A DNA stretch of 64,000 nucleotides from Glaciecola sp049650345 (GCA_049650345.1 JBARZY010000122.1:11997-75996), one strand, 5' to 3'. Counted from the first letter of the stretch, positions 1-9,382 are shown. The notes: generated by a model not told the origin, from the letters alone. A program made the numbers and translations.

Positions 1-161
1 TGTATTAGGGCTGTTGAACAAGCTTTAAAATGTGCAAATTATGCATTTTCAATGTTAATTATAAGCCTAACTCATATTCATATAATTCATAATGTGAGAT
101 GGGCTTATTTTCATGTACACTTGGCGGCTATATTATTTATCTATGGTCGTTGTTTACATAC
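1..161. other. Window edge / leader upstream of the LonB protease gene
   Basis: AT-rich stretch ahead of the first gene. One + frame stays open from the window edge to about position 201, but its translation resembles no known family and it overlaps the protease start, so I treat it as non-coding. No clear promoter or terminator could be fixed. Confidence 0.4.
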
Positions 162-2612
162 ATGTCAAAAGCTTTGCCAAAATTACTACAATCCCGTTTA
201 GACGCTCTGAAATTATCAGCAAAACAACTCACTGCTGAGGTGCCTGACGACATGCTATTGGTAACAGCAGATGCTGACGATACCGAGCAAACAGCTAGTA
301 CCGATAATGCATCTACACAACATTTTCTAATAGGTCAAGAACGCGCCAAAGATGCTTTATCATTTGGTTTAGGCGTTGATTTACCGGGTTATAATTTGTT
401 TGTTATGGGCGAACAAGCAACGGGAAGATTTACTCTAGTTAGCGAATACATAAAAAATAACGCTAACACACATCATTCGCTACAAGATTGGTGTTACTTA
501 AACAACCTAGATAATGAAAGAGAGCCAGTAGCACTGTGTTTACCTGCAGGCGACAGCGCAGCATTAGTTGACGACATAGAAAGTTTCATTGACGAGATAT
601 TGGCCACTTTTCCCGCTGTATTTGAAAACCCAGGTTTTCAGCGTAAAAAAGCGAGCATTACACGCCACTTTGATCAGAAATACGATGGCGCAATTGACCA
701 AGTTGAGCAAGTAGCGCTGAAACAATCTATTGCCCTCGTTGAAGATGGCAATAGCATTAGTTTTGCGCCTATTATTGATGGAACGCCACTCAATGACGCA
801 GAGTTTACCCGTCGCACCGACATAGACCGTCAACATTATTATGACCTAATTGATAAGTTAGAAGTGCTATTGAGTGAAGTATTGCTCGAGCTTCCTACTT
901 GGCAGCGCGAGAGTGTAGAGCAACAAAAAGCGCTCAAACAAGAAACCGTAGAGCAGGGCATTCGTCCTCTTTTAAAAGATCTTGAGCGCAAATACAGCCA
1001 TAACATTGCCATTTTAAAATATTTACGCCAATTAAAGCACCACGTTATCGATATGGTTATTGAAACACTCATTGTAGATGCAAAAGAAGATAAGTCTGAC
1101 GAGTACGATAAACGTGCACTGTTTGTAGACACTTATGTGCCTAACATATTGGTGTGCAATAAACAGGGGGCCGAAGCGCCTCTCATATACGAACCAAACC
1201 CCACCTACCAAAATTTATTCGGCAAAATTGAATATACCAGCGTGCAAGGCTCTGTTTATACCAATTATCGTATGATTACTGCTGGTGCTTTGCATAAAGC
1301 AAATGCAGGTTATTTGGTGCTTGATGCAGACAAAGTACTAGACCATCCTCATGTATGGGAGGCGCTGAAATTAGCCCTCAAATTTGGTCAAATTAGGCTT
1401 GAACTGCCCCAGCAAGAAGTGGGCATGGTTAATTCGATTACACAAACGCCCGAGCCTATGAACTTGCAAGTTAAAGTGATATTGCTGGGGTCGAGCGATC
1501 TTTACTATACCTTGCAAGAGTATGATCCAGAATTTAAAGAGTTGTTTAGAGTGTTAGTTGATTTTGACCACGAAATTGACGTGAATCCGACTAACATTGA
1601 GCAGTTTGTTTGCCGCGTAAAACAACACGTGCATAGCATTAATCTTAGCGACATTAGTCAAGACGCCATTAAAGAGTTGGTGCTGTACAGTTTGCGTCAA
1701 GCTGAACATCAAACCAAATTAAGCGCTAAGTTTGCCGATGTAATTGAGCTGTTAAATGAAGCAAATTATTACTGTCAATTACATCAACAAGCTGTACTCA
1801 AAACTGAGCATCTAAAACAGGCTCTGTTAGCCAAAAAGCATCGCTCTGGCCGCGTTAGTGATACTTTTTTGCAAGATATAGAAGAAGGCCACGTGTTAAT
1901 TACCACAGAAGGTACCGCTGTTGGTACCTTAAATGGCTTAACGGTACTGGAAGTAGGTGACACCGTATTTGGTACGCCAGCTCGTGTAACGGCTACTGTT
2001 TATGCTGGCTCAAATGGCGTAGTGGATATAGAGCGCGAGGTAGAGCTTGGACAACCCATTCACTCTAAAGGGGTATTATTACTTACTGGGTACTTGGGTA
2101 ACAAATATGCACAAGCGTTTTCATTAACCTTGTCAGCAAATATTGCGCTTGAACAATCGTATGGCTACATTGATGGTGATAGCGCCTCTTTAGGCGAATT
2201 ACTAGCGCTTATTTCATCGCTTACCGACATTCCTTTGCATCAAGGTATTGCTGTTACTGGCTCAATTAATCAATTAGGTGAAGTGCAGGCAGTGGGTGGC
2301 ATCAATGAGAAAATTGAAGGGTATTTTACCCTGTGCGCGGCGCGTGGTTTAACGGGGCAGCAAGGCGTTATTATCCCTAAATCGAATACCGTTAATTTGA
2401 TGCTAAGTGACGCCGTAATAAATGCGGTTAACAACAAACAATTTGCAATTTACGCGGCTGGTACCGTTGACGATGCCATAGAAGTGATTATGCAACAAAA
2501 TGCAGGCAAGCTAACGGCGCGTGGGCGATATCCTAAAAACACCGTGCATTATTCTGCTATTACTCGTTTGTATGCCATTTCCAATGTGGTAAATGGCACA
2601 GTAGAAGACTAG
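162..2612 (+). CDS. LonB/YcbZ-type ATP-dependent protease
   Basis: A Lon-family serine protease of the bacterial YcbZ/LonB type (AAA_32 plus Lon C-terminal protease domain), expected to degrade proteins in the cytoplasm. From the ATG at 162 it is 816 aa, longer than E. coli YcbZ (586 aa). The N-terminal P-loop region reads GEQATGRF, with Arg where classical Walker A has Lys; other AAA_32 proteins also show this. The proteolytic dyad is visible: Ser674 in DGDSAS and Lys717 in GGINEKIEG, 43 residues apart as in Lon. An ATG at 99 would add 21 hydrophobic residues; I prefer 162 because the protein then begins MSKALPKLL, as expected for a soluble protease, although no strong ribosome site is seen before either start. 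It converges on the next gene with a 5-bp gap. Family call firm, start less so. Confidence 0.9.
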   Translation: MSKALPKLLQSRLDALKLSAKQLTAEVPDDMLLVTADADDTEQTASTDNASTQHFLIGQERAKDALSFGLGVDLPGYNLFVMGEQATGRFTLVSEYIKNNANTHHSLQDWCYLNNLDNEREPVALCLPAGDSAALVDDIESFIDEILATFPAVFENPGFQRKKASITRHFDQKYDGAIDQVEQVALKQSIALVEDGNSISFAPIIDGTPLNDAEFTRRTDIDRQHYYDLIDKLEVLLSEVLLELPTWQRESVEQQKALKQETVEQGIRPLLKDLERKYSHNIAILKYLRQLKHHVIDMVIETLIVDAKEDKSDEYDKRALFVDTYVPNILVCNKQGAEAPLIYEPNPTYQNLFGKIEYTSVQGSVYTNYRMITAGALHKANAGYLVLDADKVLDHPHVWEALKLALKFGQIRLELPQQEVGMVNSITQTPEPMNLQVKVILLGSSDLYYTLQEYDPEFKELFRVLVDFDHEIDVNPTNIEQFVCRVKQHVHSINLSDISQDAIKELVLYSLRQAEHQTKLSAKFADVIELLNEANYYCQLHQQAVLKTEHLKQALLAKKHRSGRVSDTFLQDIEEGHVLITTEGTAVGTLNGLTVLEVGDTVFGTPARVTATVYAGSNGVVDIEREVELGQPIHSKGVLLLTGYLGNKYAQAFSLTLSANIALEQSYGYIDGDSASLGELLALISSLTDIPLHQGIAVTGSINQLGEVQAVGGINEKIEGYFTLCAARGLTGQQGVIIPKSNTVNLMLSDAVINAVNNKQFAIYAAGTVDDAIEVIMQQNAGKLTARGRYPKNTVHYSAITRLYAISNVVNGTVED

Positions 2613-2617
2613 GCCAC

Positions 2618-3388
2618 TTACTTGGGCGGCATTCTTAAGCCGCCATCTAGCCTTATGGTTTCGCCATTAATGTAGTGATTATCAAATATGTGCAATACGA
2701 GCTTTGCAAATTCGCTAGGCTGGCCCAAACGCTTCGGAAACTGCACGTTGCTAGCTAAGGCTTCTTGTACGTTTTCTGGCATGGCGAGTAACATAGGTGT
2801 GCCCATCACACCCGGGGCGATGGTATTAACGCGAATGCCCAGTGGTGCTAAATCTCTTGCCATGGGTAGACTTAAGCCAATAAGACCTGCTTTACTCGCG
2901 GCATAGGCGGTCTGCCCAATTTGACCTTCATAGCCTGCTACTGAAGCGGTATTAATAATTACACCGCGTTGATGGGTCTCTGCGTTGGCAGTATTGTTGG
3001 CCATGGCGCTGGCGACTACACGTGCAACATTAAAAGAGCCTATTAAATTGACGTTAATTACGCCTGCAAAATTTTCAAGGGGCATGGGAGAGCCGTCTCT
3101 ACTTAACGTACGTTTAGCGGGAGCTACACCGGCGCAATTAACTAGCAATGAAATAGGCTGGTTTTGTAAGCTAGCTACTGCCTCTTCTACGCTACTTGCA
3201 TTGGTTACGTCAACATGTTTAAAACTACATAGAGTAGGGTGTATATCTTGAGCGGCGGCTTTACCTTGTGCTTCATTCAAGTCAAAAATACATACTTGCC
3301 AGCCGGCTGCTACAAGCGCTTGTGCTGTGGCATTGCCAAGGCCTGAACAACCGCCTGTGACAATTGCAAAATGAGTGGATGCTGTCAT
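2618..3388 (-). CDS. SDR oxidoreductase, type-2 3-hydroxyacyl-CoA dehydrogenase-like
   Basis: Short-chain dehydrogenase/reductase of 256 aa, closest by eye to type-2 3-hydroxyacyl-CoA dehydrogenases (HSD17B10-like), which oxidise L-3-hydroxyacyl-CoA with NAD+ in beta-oxidation or branched-chain degradation. The cofactor motif TGGCSGLG is at residues 11-18, the NCAG motif at 84-87, and the catalytic residues are Ser149, Tyr162 and Lys166 (YAASK). An acidic residue (Asp36, IFDLNEA) after the second strand favours NAD+ over NADP+. The ATG at 3388 follows an AGAGGT ribosome site. It is alone on the minus strand between the converging protease gene and yhbY; no acyl-CoA dehydrogenase neighbours are seen, so the exact substrate is open. 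Confidence 0.85.
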   Translation of the reverse strand: MTASTHFAIVTGGCSGLGNATAQALVAAGWQVCIFDLNEAQGKAAAQDIHPTLCSFKHVDVTNASSVEEAVASLQNQPISLLVNCAGVAPAKRTLSRDGSPMPLENFAGVINVNLIGSFNVARVVASAMANNTANAETHQRGVIINTASVAGYEGQIGQTAYAASKAGLIGLSLPMARDLAPLGIRVNTIAPGVMGTPMLLAMPENVQEALASNVQFPKRLGQPSEFAKLVLHIFDNHYINGETIRLDGGLRMPPK

Positions 3389-3428
3389 AAAAATACCTCT
3401 ATTATAATTATTGTGGTATGAAAGGTTA

Positions 3429-3725
3429 TTATTGTTTGGGTAAACTTATTTTGGGTTCATCGCTGGCGCGATAAATAACCAAGGTGTGTCCTATGGTTTG
3501 CACTTTGTGTGATTTAGTCTCGCCTACGATGGCATTCATAATTAAGGCTTTTTCGTCGCGGTCATCAGACGGAACTTTTACTTTAATTAGCTCATGATGG
3601 CTCAATGCGTTATTAATTTCTGCTACTACGCCTTCTGTTAAGCCGTTTCCACCAAGCTGTAAGATAGGTTTTAAGTTATGTGCTAAGCCTTTGAGGTATT
3701 GTTTTTGTTTGTTTGATAATGTCAT
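3429..3725 (-). CDS. yhbY: YhbY, CRM-domain RNA-binding protein
   Basis: 98-aa protein consisting of one CRM domain, the family of E. coli YhbY, which associates with the pre-50S ribosome. The conserved GxxG loop is present (LGGNGLTEG, about residues 23-31), along with the C-terminal VYR stretch. Length matches the family. In E. coli and relatives yhbY is divergent from rlmE-ftsH; here it is divergent from ftsH, but no rlmE lies between them. It sits 40 bp downstream of the SDR gene's start on the same strand; co-transcription is unlikely to matter. Confidence 0.93.
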   Translation of the reverse strand: MTLSNKQKQYLKGLAHNLKPILQLGGNGLTEGVVAEINNALSHHELIKVKVPSDDRDEKALIMNAIVGETKSHKVQTIGHTLVIYRASDEPKISLPKQ

Positions 3726-4224
3726 GTGTGTGGTAATTGCCTTGTATATGAATAAATCGCACTTGAATTTGCGTATTCTACCCCTACTTATAATGGAATG
3801 CGATACTTGTCAGCATATTCCCGCGCATGAAGTATTTTGGGTGTAGTATGTTTTTTTGTTGATATTGAACAAGTATTGCCTTTGGCACGTAACAACATGT
3901 GTAATTGTAAAGAAAAGATGTCAGAGATTTGTCTAATGTCTTGCACTAATTGTTCGCATATTTCGTATAGTATCAGGTGTTGTATAAGAAATTATGACAA
4001 GTAAGCGTGAACTACTATAGCGCTGTATAGTCGTAATAAGCTTGAATAAGGCATGTTGTAAGGCCGTAGCGTGCGATAAATCTGCACACAATGGTTTTCA
4101 ACTCAACGCTCCAACAAGCGTTTAGTGAGTGGCGAAGGGCTACAAAATATAGTAGTCTTTCTACATACATTGATAACCCGTGTTATCAGTATTTATTTTA
4201 TACTTTATTAAGAGGGTCATTGCG
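3726..4224. other. 499-bp intergenic region yhbY / ftsH, no gene seen
   Basis: Divergent promoter region for yhbY and ftsH. I see no reading frame or recognisable remnant of rlmE, the 23S rRNA methyltransferase gene normally found here; the gap is also too short for an intact copy (about 630 bp). An inverted repeat lies near the ftsH end (separate entry). The rest shows stop codons in all frames and no structured RNA that I can name. Confidence 0.6.
4171..4188. promoter_or_regulatory. 7-4-7 inverted repeat in the ftsH leader
   Basis: TGATAAC and GTTATCA are separated by CCGT, giving a perfect 7-bp inverted repeat that ends 36 bp before the ftsH start. It could be a protein operator or a small hairpin in the ftsH 5' leader. 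It is not followed by a T-run, so it is not a terminator. No function can be assigned from sequence. Confidence 0.4.
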
Positions 4225-6159
4225 TTGAGCGACATGGCAAAAAATCTCATATTATGGCTAGTCATTGCGGTTGTGCTAATGATGGTGTTTCAGGGCTTTA
4301 ACAGCCAAACCACTACTAATGCACAAACCGATTATGTAACATTTTTAAAAGAATTGGAGCGTGGCAATATTCGCGAGGTCAAAATTGATCGCGCAACAAA
4401 TGAAATTCGCGGCGTTAAACGCAGCAACGAGTCTTTTGTTACGTACATGCCAATGTACGATGAAAAGTTGATTGACGAACTGTTTAAAAAAGACGTGGCA
4501 ACGTTCGGTAAACCGCCTGAAAAACAATCGTTTTTGTCACAAGTATTCATTTCTTGGTTCCCCATGTTATTGCTTATTGGCGTTTGGATTTTCTTCATGC
4601 GACAAATGCAAGGTGGCGGTGGTAAGGGTGCTATGTCATTTGGGAAGAGCAAAGCCCGCCTACTTAGCGAAGACCAGATCAAAACGACTTTTGCCGATGT
4701 TGCAGGTTGTGATGAAGCAAAAGAAGATGTTTCTGAATTGGTAGACTTTTTACGCGACCCCACCAAATTCCAAAAATTGGGCGGTAAAATTCCCAAAGGC
4801 GTGCTTATGGTAGGGCCTCCAGGAACGGGTAAAACCCTTTTGGCTAAGGCCATTGCTGGTGAAGCCAAAGTGCCATTCTTTACTATTTCAGGCTCAGACT
4901 TTGTTGAAATGTTTGTGGGTGTTGGCGCGTCGCGCGTGCGTGACATGTTCGAGCAAGCCAAAAAATCATCGCCGTGCATTATTTTTATAGATGAAATTGA
5001 TGCGGTGGGTCGCCAACGTGGCGCAGGTTTAGGTGGCGGTCACGACGAGCGTGAACAAACACTTAACCAAATGTTAGTTGAAATGGACGGGTTTGAAGGG
5101 CATGAAGGTATAATTGTGATTGCGGCAACTAACCGCCCAGATGTACTCGACCCGGCCTTGTTGCGTCCAGGTCGATTTGACCGTCAAGTGACTGTAGGTT
5201 TACCAGACATTCGCGGTCGTGAACAAATTCTTAAAGTACACATGCGCAAAGTGCCCGTTGCCGATGATGTTGAAGCGTCAGTTATAGCACGTGGTACACC
5301 CGGTTTCTCAGGTGCTGACTTAGCTAACCTAGTGAATGAAGCTGCATTATTTGCTGCACGCACTAACAAGCGTATGGTGGCAATGGAAGAGTTTGACAAA
5401 GCCAAAGACAAAATAATGATGGGCTCAGAACGCAAGAGCATGGTAATGACTGAAGAAGAAAAAACCATGACGGCGTATCACGAAGCAGGTCACGCGATAG
5501 TTGGTCGCATGGTACCCGAGCACGACCCAGTATACAAAGTATCGATTATCCCTAGAGGTCGCGCGTTGGGTGTTACCATGTATTTGCCAGAGCAAGATAG
5601 GGTAAGTTACACCAAGCGTCATCTTGAAAGCATGATTTCGTCACTGTACGGCGGTCGCTTAGCCGAAGAAATTATATACGGTGAAGATATGGTGACTACC
5701 GGCGCGTCAAATGACATTGAGCGTGCTACTGACATTGCTAAGAAAATGGTAACGCAGTGGGGCTTGTCATCAGTGATGGGCGCTCAACTGTATGCTGAAG
5801 AAGAAGGCGAAGTATTTTTAGGACGCTCCATGAGCAAGTCTGCCAACGTGTCTGATGAAACAGCTCGTGCCATCGACGCTGAGATTAAAAATGTAATTGA
5901 TAGAAACTATCAACGTGCAGAACAAATCTTACGTGATAATATGGACGTACTGCACTCAATGAAAGATGCATTAATGAAATACGAAACTATCGACGCTAAG
6001 CAAATTGACGATTTAATGGAGCGTCGCGATGTACGTCCACCCGCTGATTGGGGTAAAGCAGATAATTCAGATTCTGACAAACCATCCGGTGGCGACACAA
6101 CCATTGATGTTGGCAAGCAAGACAAGCCCGATGCTGATGGTGAGACTCGCGATGCATAA
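4225..6159 (+). CDS. ftsH: FtsH, membrane-anchored ATP-dependent zinc metalloprotease
   Basis: AAA+ protease that degrades membrane proteins and regulators such as LpxC and sigma-32 at the inner membrane. Two transmembrane segments (about residues 7-24 and 106-125) flank a periplasmic loop. Walker A GPPGTGKT is at 197-204, Walker B IIFIDEID follows, the SRH region reads ATNRPDVLDPALLRPGR, and the zinc site HEAGH is at 419-423. I start at TTG 4225 (protein MSDMAKN...), because AGAGGG at 4211-4216 is spaced 8 nt from it but 17 nt from the ATG at 4234; this gives 644 aa, the E. coli length. A longer upstream frame (from 4180) would put extra residues before the conserved N-terminus and is rejected. 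A GC-rich hairpin follows, then folP. Confidence 0.97.
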   Translation: MSDMAKNLILWLVIAVVLMMVFQGFNSQTTTNAQTDYVTFLKELERGNIREVKIDRATNEIRGVKRSNESFVTYMPMYDEKLIDELFKKDVATFGKPPEKQSFLSQVFISWFPMLLLIGVWIFFMRQMQGGGGKGAMSFGKSKARLLSEDQIKTTFADVAGCDEAKEDVSELVDFLRDPTKFQKLGGKIPKGVLMVGPPGTGKTLLAKAIAGEAKVPFFTISGSDFVEMFVGVGASRVRDMFEQAKKSSPCIIFIDEIDAVGRQRGAGLGGGHDEREQTLNQMLVEMDGFEGHEGIIVIAATNRPDVLDPALLRPGRFDRQVTVGLPDIRGREQILKVHMRKVPVADDVEASVIARGTPGFSGADLANLVNEAALFAARTNKRMVAMEEFDKAKDKIMMGSERKSMVMTEEEKTMTAYHEAGHAIVGRMVPEHDPVYKVSIIPRGRALGVTMYLPEQDRVSYTKRHLESMISSLYGGRLAEEIIYGEDMVTTGASNDIERATDIAKKMVTQWGLSSVMGAQLYAEEEGEVFLGRSMSKSANVSDETARAIDAEIKNVIDRNYQRAEQILRDNMDVLHSMKDALMKYETIDAKQIDDLMERRDVRPPADWGKADNSDSDKPSGGDTTIDVGKQDKPDADGETRDA

Positions 6160-6210
6160 AGCCTACAAATAGTAGATTTGTGTACGCGGTTTACGCTGCA
6201 GAAGTAGTTA

Positions 6211-6238
6211 AACAACACCGGCATTTGCCGGTGTTGTT
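6211..6238 (+). terminator. Hairpin between ftsH and folP
   Basis: A perfect 12-bp stem (AACAACACCGGC / GCCGGTGTTGTT) with loop ATTT. Only a short T stretch follows, so it may be a weak terminator, an attenuator or an mRNA 3'-end stabiliser for ftsH rather than a full stop. Confidence 0.6.
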
Positions 6239-6339
6239 CGTTAAAGCTACACATAACATACAATAATGTGTAAATTTGCTTATTTTTTTCTGATGATCAG
6301 GTATTATTTTTCGCCTGATGTTTAGTTTGGTTTTTGGTA

Positions 6340-7182
6340 ATGATGCAATTTAGAGACCGTACAATTAAGTTTGATACCCCTAAGGTGATGGGGATTGTCA
6401 ACGTAACGCCTGACTCATTTTCAGATGGCGGTAAATATAACAGCCTTGAAAGCGCATTGAGACAATCGGCCAACATGGTACAACAAGGCGCAACGTTTAT
6501 AGATATTGGCGGAGAATCTACTCGTCCTGGGGCAAGTGAAGTGTCTCTGCAAGAAGAACTTGATAGAGTTATTCCCGTAATTGAGCGGATTTGTAGTGAG
6601 TTAGACACTGTTGTGTCGGTCGATACTAGTAAACCACAAGTTATGAATGCAGCAGTTGAAGCAGGTGCCGCATTAATCAACGACGTGCGTGCATTGTCAT
6701 TACCCAATGCACTTTCTACTGCAGCAAACTTAGCACAGCAGTACAATGTTCCGTGTTGTATTATGCATATGAAAGGCACTCCAACAACGATGCAAAATGC
6801 GCCTTCATATAAAAACGTGATTGACGAGATAACAGCGTTTTTTAGTGCTAAAATAGAGCAATTAACGTCGGCGGGCTTTGCGTATAAACAGATTATGATC
6901 GATCCAGGCTTTGGTTTCGGCAAATCACTTGATCATAATTATGAAATACTCAAAAATTTTGGTCAGTTCACTCAATTTGATCTTCCTGTGCTTGCAGGAA
7001 TGTCGAGAAAGTCTATGATTGGACAGTTATTGGAAAGAGACATACACGAACGCCTACCGGGCGATATTGCAGCGCACACTATTGCTGCAATGTTTGGTGC
7101 CAGTATTGTGCGTGTTCATGATGTTCAGCAAGTGGTTGACGCAATGAAAGTTGTTGAAAAAGTAAGCCGTACCCAGCAATAA
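6340..7182 (+). CDS. folP: Dihydropteroate synthase
   Basis: Cytoplasmic folate-pathway enzyme that joins p-aminobenzoate to 6-hydroxymethyl-dihydropterin pyrophosphate; target of sulfonamides. 280 aa, normal length. Signature segments are VMGIVNVTPDSFSDGG near the N-terminus, DIGGESTRPGA, the DPGFGFGKS segment, the SRKSMIG loop late in the protein and RVHDV at the end. Start is uncertain among TTG 6334, ATG 6340 and ATG 6343; no strong ribosome site is visible, and I take ATG 6340. It lies 13 bp upstream of glmM, the conserved gammaproteobacterial folP-glmM pair. Confidence 0.96.
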   Translation: MMQFRDRTIKFDTPKVMGIVNVTPDSFSDGGKYNSLESALRQSANMVQQGATFIDIGGESTRPGASEVSLQEELDRVIPVIERICSELDTVVSVDTSKPQVMNAAVEAGAALINDVRALSLPNALSTAANLAQQYNVPCCIMHMKGTPTTMQNAPSYKNVIDEITAFFSAKIEQLTSAGFAYKQIMIDPGFGFGKSLDHNYEILKNFGQFTQFDLPVLAGMSRKSMIGQLLERDIHERLPGDIAAHTIAAMFGASIVRVHDVQQVVDAMKVVEKVSRTQQ

Positions 7183-7195
7183 AGGAATAATAATT

Positions 7196-8533
7196 TTGAA
7201 AAGGCAGTATTTTGGTACCGATGGTATTCGCGGTAAGGTGGGTGAAAGTGTTATTAACCCAGAGTTTGTTACTAAACTAGGATGGGCTGCGGGCAAAGTA
7301 CTCGCTGGCAGAGGCACAAACAAAGTGCTAATAGGCAAAGACACGCGTATCAGTGGCTACATGCTTGAATCGTCTCTAGAGGCAGGGCTGTCAGCGGCAG
7401 GCATTAATATAGGTTTGCTTGGCCCCATGCCTACACCAGCAATTGCCTATTTAACTAAAACCTTTAGATCAGAAGCGGGAATTGTCATTTCTGCATCGCA
7501 CAACCCGTATTATGATAACGGCATCAAATTTTTCGCATCAACTGGGCACAAGCTTGATGATGAGATTGAGCTTGCGATTGAAAAACAAATGCAGGCGCCC
7601 ATGACGTGCGTAGAATCCGATAAGCTCGGGAAGGCCTCACGAATAAACGATGCTGCCGGACGCTACATTGAGTATTGCAAAGGCACGTTTCCTTCAGATT
7701 TGTCGCTTGCGGGTATGAAAATAGTAGTCGATTGCGCCCATGGTGCTACCTATCACATTGCACCTAATGTATTAAGTGAACTTGGCGCAACAGTTATTGA
7801 AGTAGGTACGCAGCCCGATGGCTTAAACATTAACCATAAAGTAGGTGCAACCTCACTGCGCACTACTATTGAAGCTGTGAAAAAACATAAAGCCGATGTA
7901 GGTTTTGCGCTAGACGGCGACGGCGACCGCATAATGATGGTTGACGAGTTTGGTAACGTTATTGACGGTGACCAAATTATCTACATTATTGCCCGCGATG
8001 CATTGCGTTCGGGCAAGCTTAACGGTGGCGTGGTAGGCACTAAAATGTCTAATTTAGGCATGCAAGTGGCGCTCGAACAACTGGGTATACCTTTTGAACG
8101 CGCCGATGTTGGCGACCGTTATGTGATGGAACTGCTTATAAAGAAAGGCTGGTGCATAGGCGGTGAAAATTCAGGCCATGTTCTGAATTTACATTACGCA
8201 CCAACGGGTGATGGCATTGTAGCAGGTTTACAAGTATTGGCTTCGATGCTGCGTACAAATATGAGTTTAAGTGCTTTAAATTCAGGCTTTACTAAATTTC
8301 CTCAGCGCTTGATTAACGTTAAGTTTAAGGCCGGCGCAACTGATCCCTTAGAACAAGATTCTGTTAAACAGGCGGTACTTGATGCGGAACAAGCCATGCA
8401 AGATAGCGGGCGGGTGCTATTGCGAAAGAGTGGTACCGAGCCGTTAATTAGAGTCATGGTTGAAGCAAAAACCAGCGATGTGTCTGACAAGTGGGCAGAA
8501 CATATTGCTGAACAAGTAAAAAAAGCTAAGTAA
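7196..8533 (+). CDS. glmM: Phosphoglucosamine mutase
   Basis: Converts glucosamine-6-phosphate to glucosamine-1-phosphate for UDP-GlcNAc, feeding peptidoglycan and lipid A synthesis. 445 aa, usual length. The N-terminal YFGTDGIRG segment, the active-site phosphoserine Ser101 in ISASHNP, the metal loop DGDGDR and the C-terminal RKSGTEPLIRVM phosphate-binding loop are all present. It begins at TTG 7196, placed about 10 nt after AAAGGA; there is no in-frame ATG before the conserved N-terminus. An inverted repeat follows at 8550-8577. Confidence 0.97.
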   Translation: MKRQYFGTDGIRGKVGESVINPEFVTKLGWAAGKVLAGRGTNKVLIGKDTRISGYMLESSLEAGLSAAGINIGLLGPMPTPAIAYLTKTFRSEAGIVISASHNPYYDNGIKFFASTGHKLDDEIELAIEKQMQAPMTCVESDKLGKASRINDAAGRYIEYCKGTFPSDLSLAGMKIVVDCAHGATYHIAPNVLSELGATVIEVGTQPDGLNINHKVGATSLRTTIEAVKKHKADVGFALDGDGDRIMMVDEFGNVIDGDQIIYIIARDALRSGKLNGGVVGTKMSNLGMQVALEQLGIPFERADVGDRYVMELLIKKGWCIGGENSGHVLNLHYAPTGDGIVAGLQVLASMLRTNMSLSALNSGFTKFPQRLINVKFKAGATDPLEQDSVKQAVLDAEQAMQDSGRVLLRKSGTEPLIRVMVEAKTSDVSDKWAEHIAEQVKKAK

Positions 8534-8549
8534 ATTAGGCTTTTTATGT

Positions 8550-8577
8550 ACCGTACGCTTGTATATTAGCGTGCGGT
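8550..8577 (+). terminator. Hairpin downstream of glmM
   Basis: ACCGTACGCT and AGCGTGCGGT form a 10-bp stem with one G-T wobble pair and an 8-nt loop. No strong T-run follows, so read-through into tpiA is likely. Confidence 0.5.
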
Positions 8578-8637
8578 TAGTTAATATCAGCGCCGCTTTT
8601 ATCGGTGCAATCATGTTAGATGTGCAAAGGAGTGGAT

Positions 8638-9372
8638 ATGGCAAATTCTAGAAAGCCTATGGTAGCGGGTAATTGGAAAATGAACGGGTCGTTGGGCTTG
8701 TTAAAAACATTTACCGACACCCTTGAAGAATCTACTTCGGTAGACACAGTATTGTGCTTACCTGCACCTTATTTGTCTGCTGCATCAAAAAGCAATTTTT
8801 CGTTAGGTGCACAAGATTGTAGTCAATTTGCATCTGGTGCTCATACCGGTGATATTGCAGTTGATATGCTTAAAGAGCTAGGCGTGGAATACATCATTGT
8901 AGGTCACTCAGAGCGCCGACAAGACCATTTAGAAAGCAATATTGTGGTAGCTGAAAAGGTACAAGCAGTATTGGCAAGTGGCCTAACACCTATTTTGTGT
9001 GTAGGTGAACCGCTAGAGGTTCGCGAAGCAAATCAGCAAAATGAGTTTGTACTAGAGCAATTACAAGCAGTACACACTATTTGCGGAAATAAGTTTTTAG
9101 ATAATTGCGTTATTGCATACGAGCCTATTTGGGCAATTGGTACGGGTAAAACCGCATCGCCTGAACAAGCACAAGAAGTGCACAAGTTTATACGAACAGA
9201 GCTATTAAAGTGGAATGTAAATGCGCAAAACACACGCTTGCTGTATGGCGGCAGTGTTAACGCAGCGAATGCCCACGCTTTGTTTGCAAATGAAGATATA
9301 GATGGTGGCCTCATTGGTGGTGCCAGCTTGAAATTAGAAGATTTTGTTGCCATATGTAAGGCTGCAAAGTAA
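8638..9372 (+). CDS. tpiA: Triosephosphate isomerase
   Basis: Glycolytic enzyme that interconverts dihydroxyacetone phosphate and glyceraldehyde-3-phosphate. 244 aa from ATG 8638, which follows AAAGGAG by 5 nt; an upstream in-frame ATG at 8620 would swallow that ribosome site. Catalytic residues are Lys14 (GNWKMNG), His90 (VGHSERR) and Glu162 (AYEPIWAIGTGK), with the YGGSVN phosphate loop near the end. It is slightly shorter than E. coli TpiA (255 aa). It is followed after 10 bp by secG, the usual order in Alteromonadales. Confidence 0.97.
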   Translation: MANSRKPMVAGNWKMNGSLGLLKTFTDTLEESTSVDTVLCLPAPYLSAASKSNFSLGAQDCSQFASGAHTGDIAVDMLKELGVEYIIVGHSERRQDHLESNIVVAEKVQAVLASGLTPILCVGEPLEVREANQQNEFVLEQLQAVHTICGNKFLDNCVIAYEPIWAIGTGKTASPEQAQEVHKFIRTELLKWNVNAQNTRLLYGGSVNAANAHALFANEDIDGGLIGGASLKLEDFVAICKAAK

Positions 9373-9382
9373 GAGGACAGTT

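Noticed and set aside
99..161. Upstream ATG 99 as start of the LonB protease
   Set aside because: It would add a hydrophobic 21-residue N-terminus that is not expected for a cytoplasmic protease.
1..201. Open + frame from the window edge
   Set aside because: Translation has no recognisable motif and overlaps the LonB start in another frame; chance openness is likely.
4332..4979. 215-codon minus-strand frame opposite ftsH
   Set aside because: A shadow of the ftsH coding pattern; ftsH is unmistakable in the other strand.
6297..6923. 208-codon minus-strand frame opposite folP
   Set aside because: Shadow of folP; no domain recognised.
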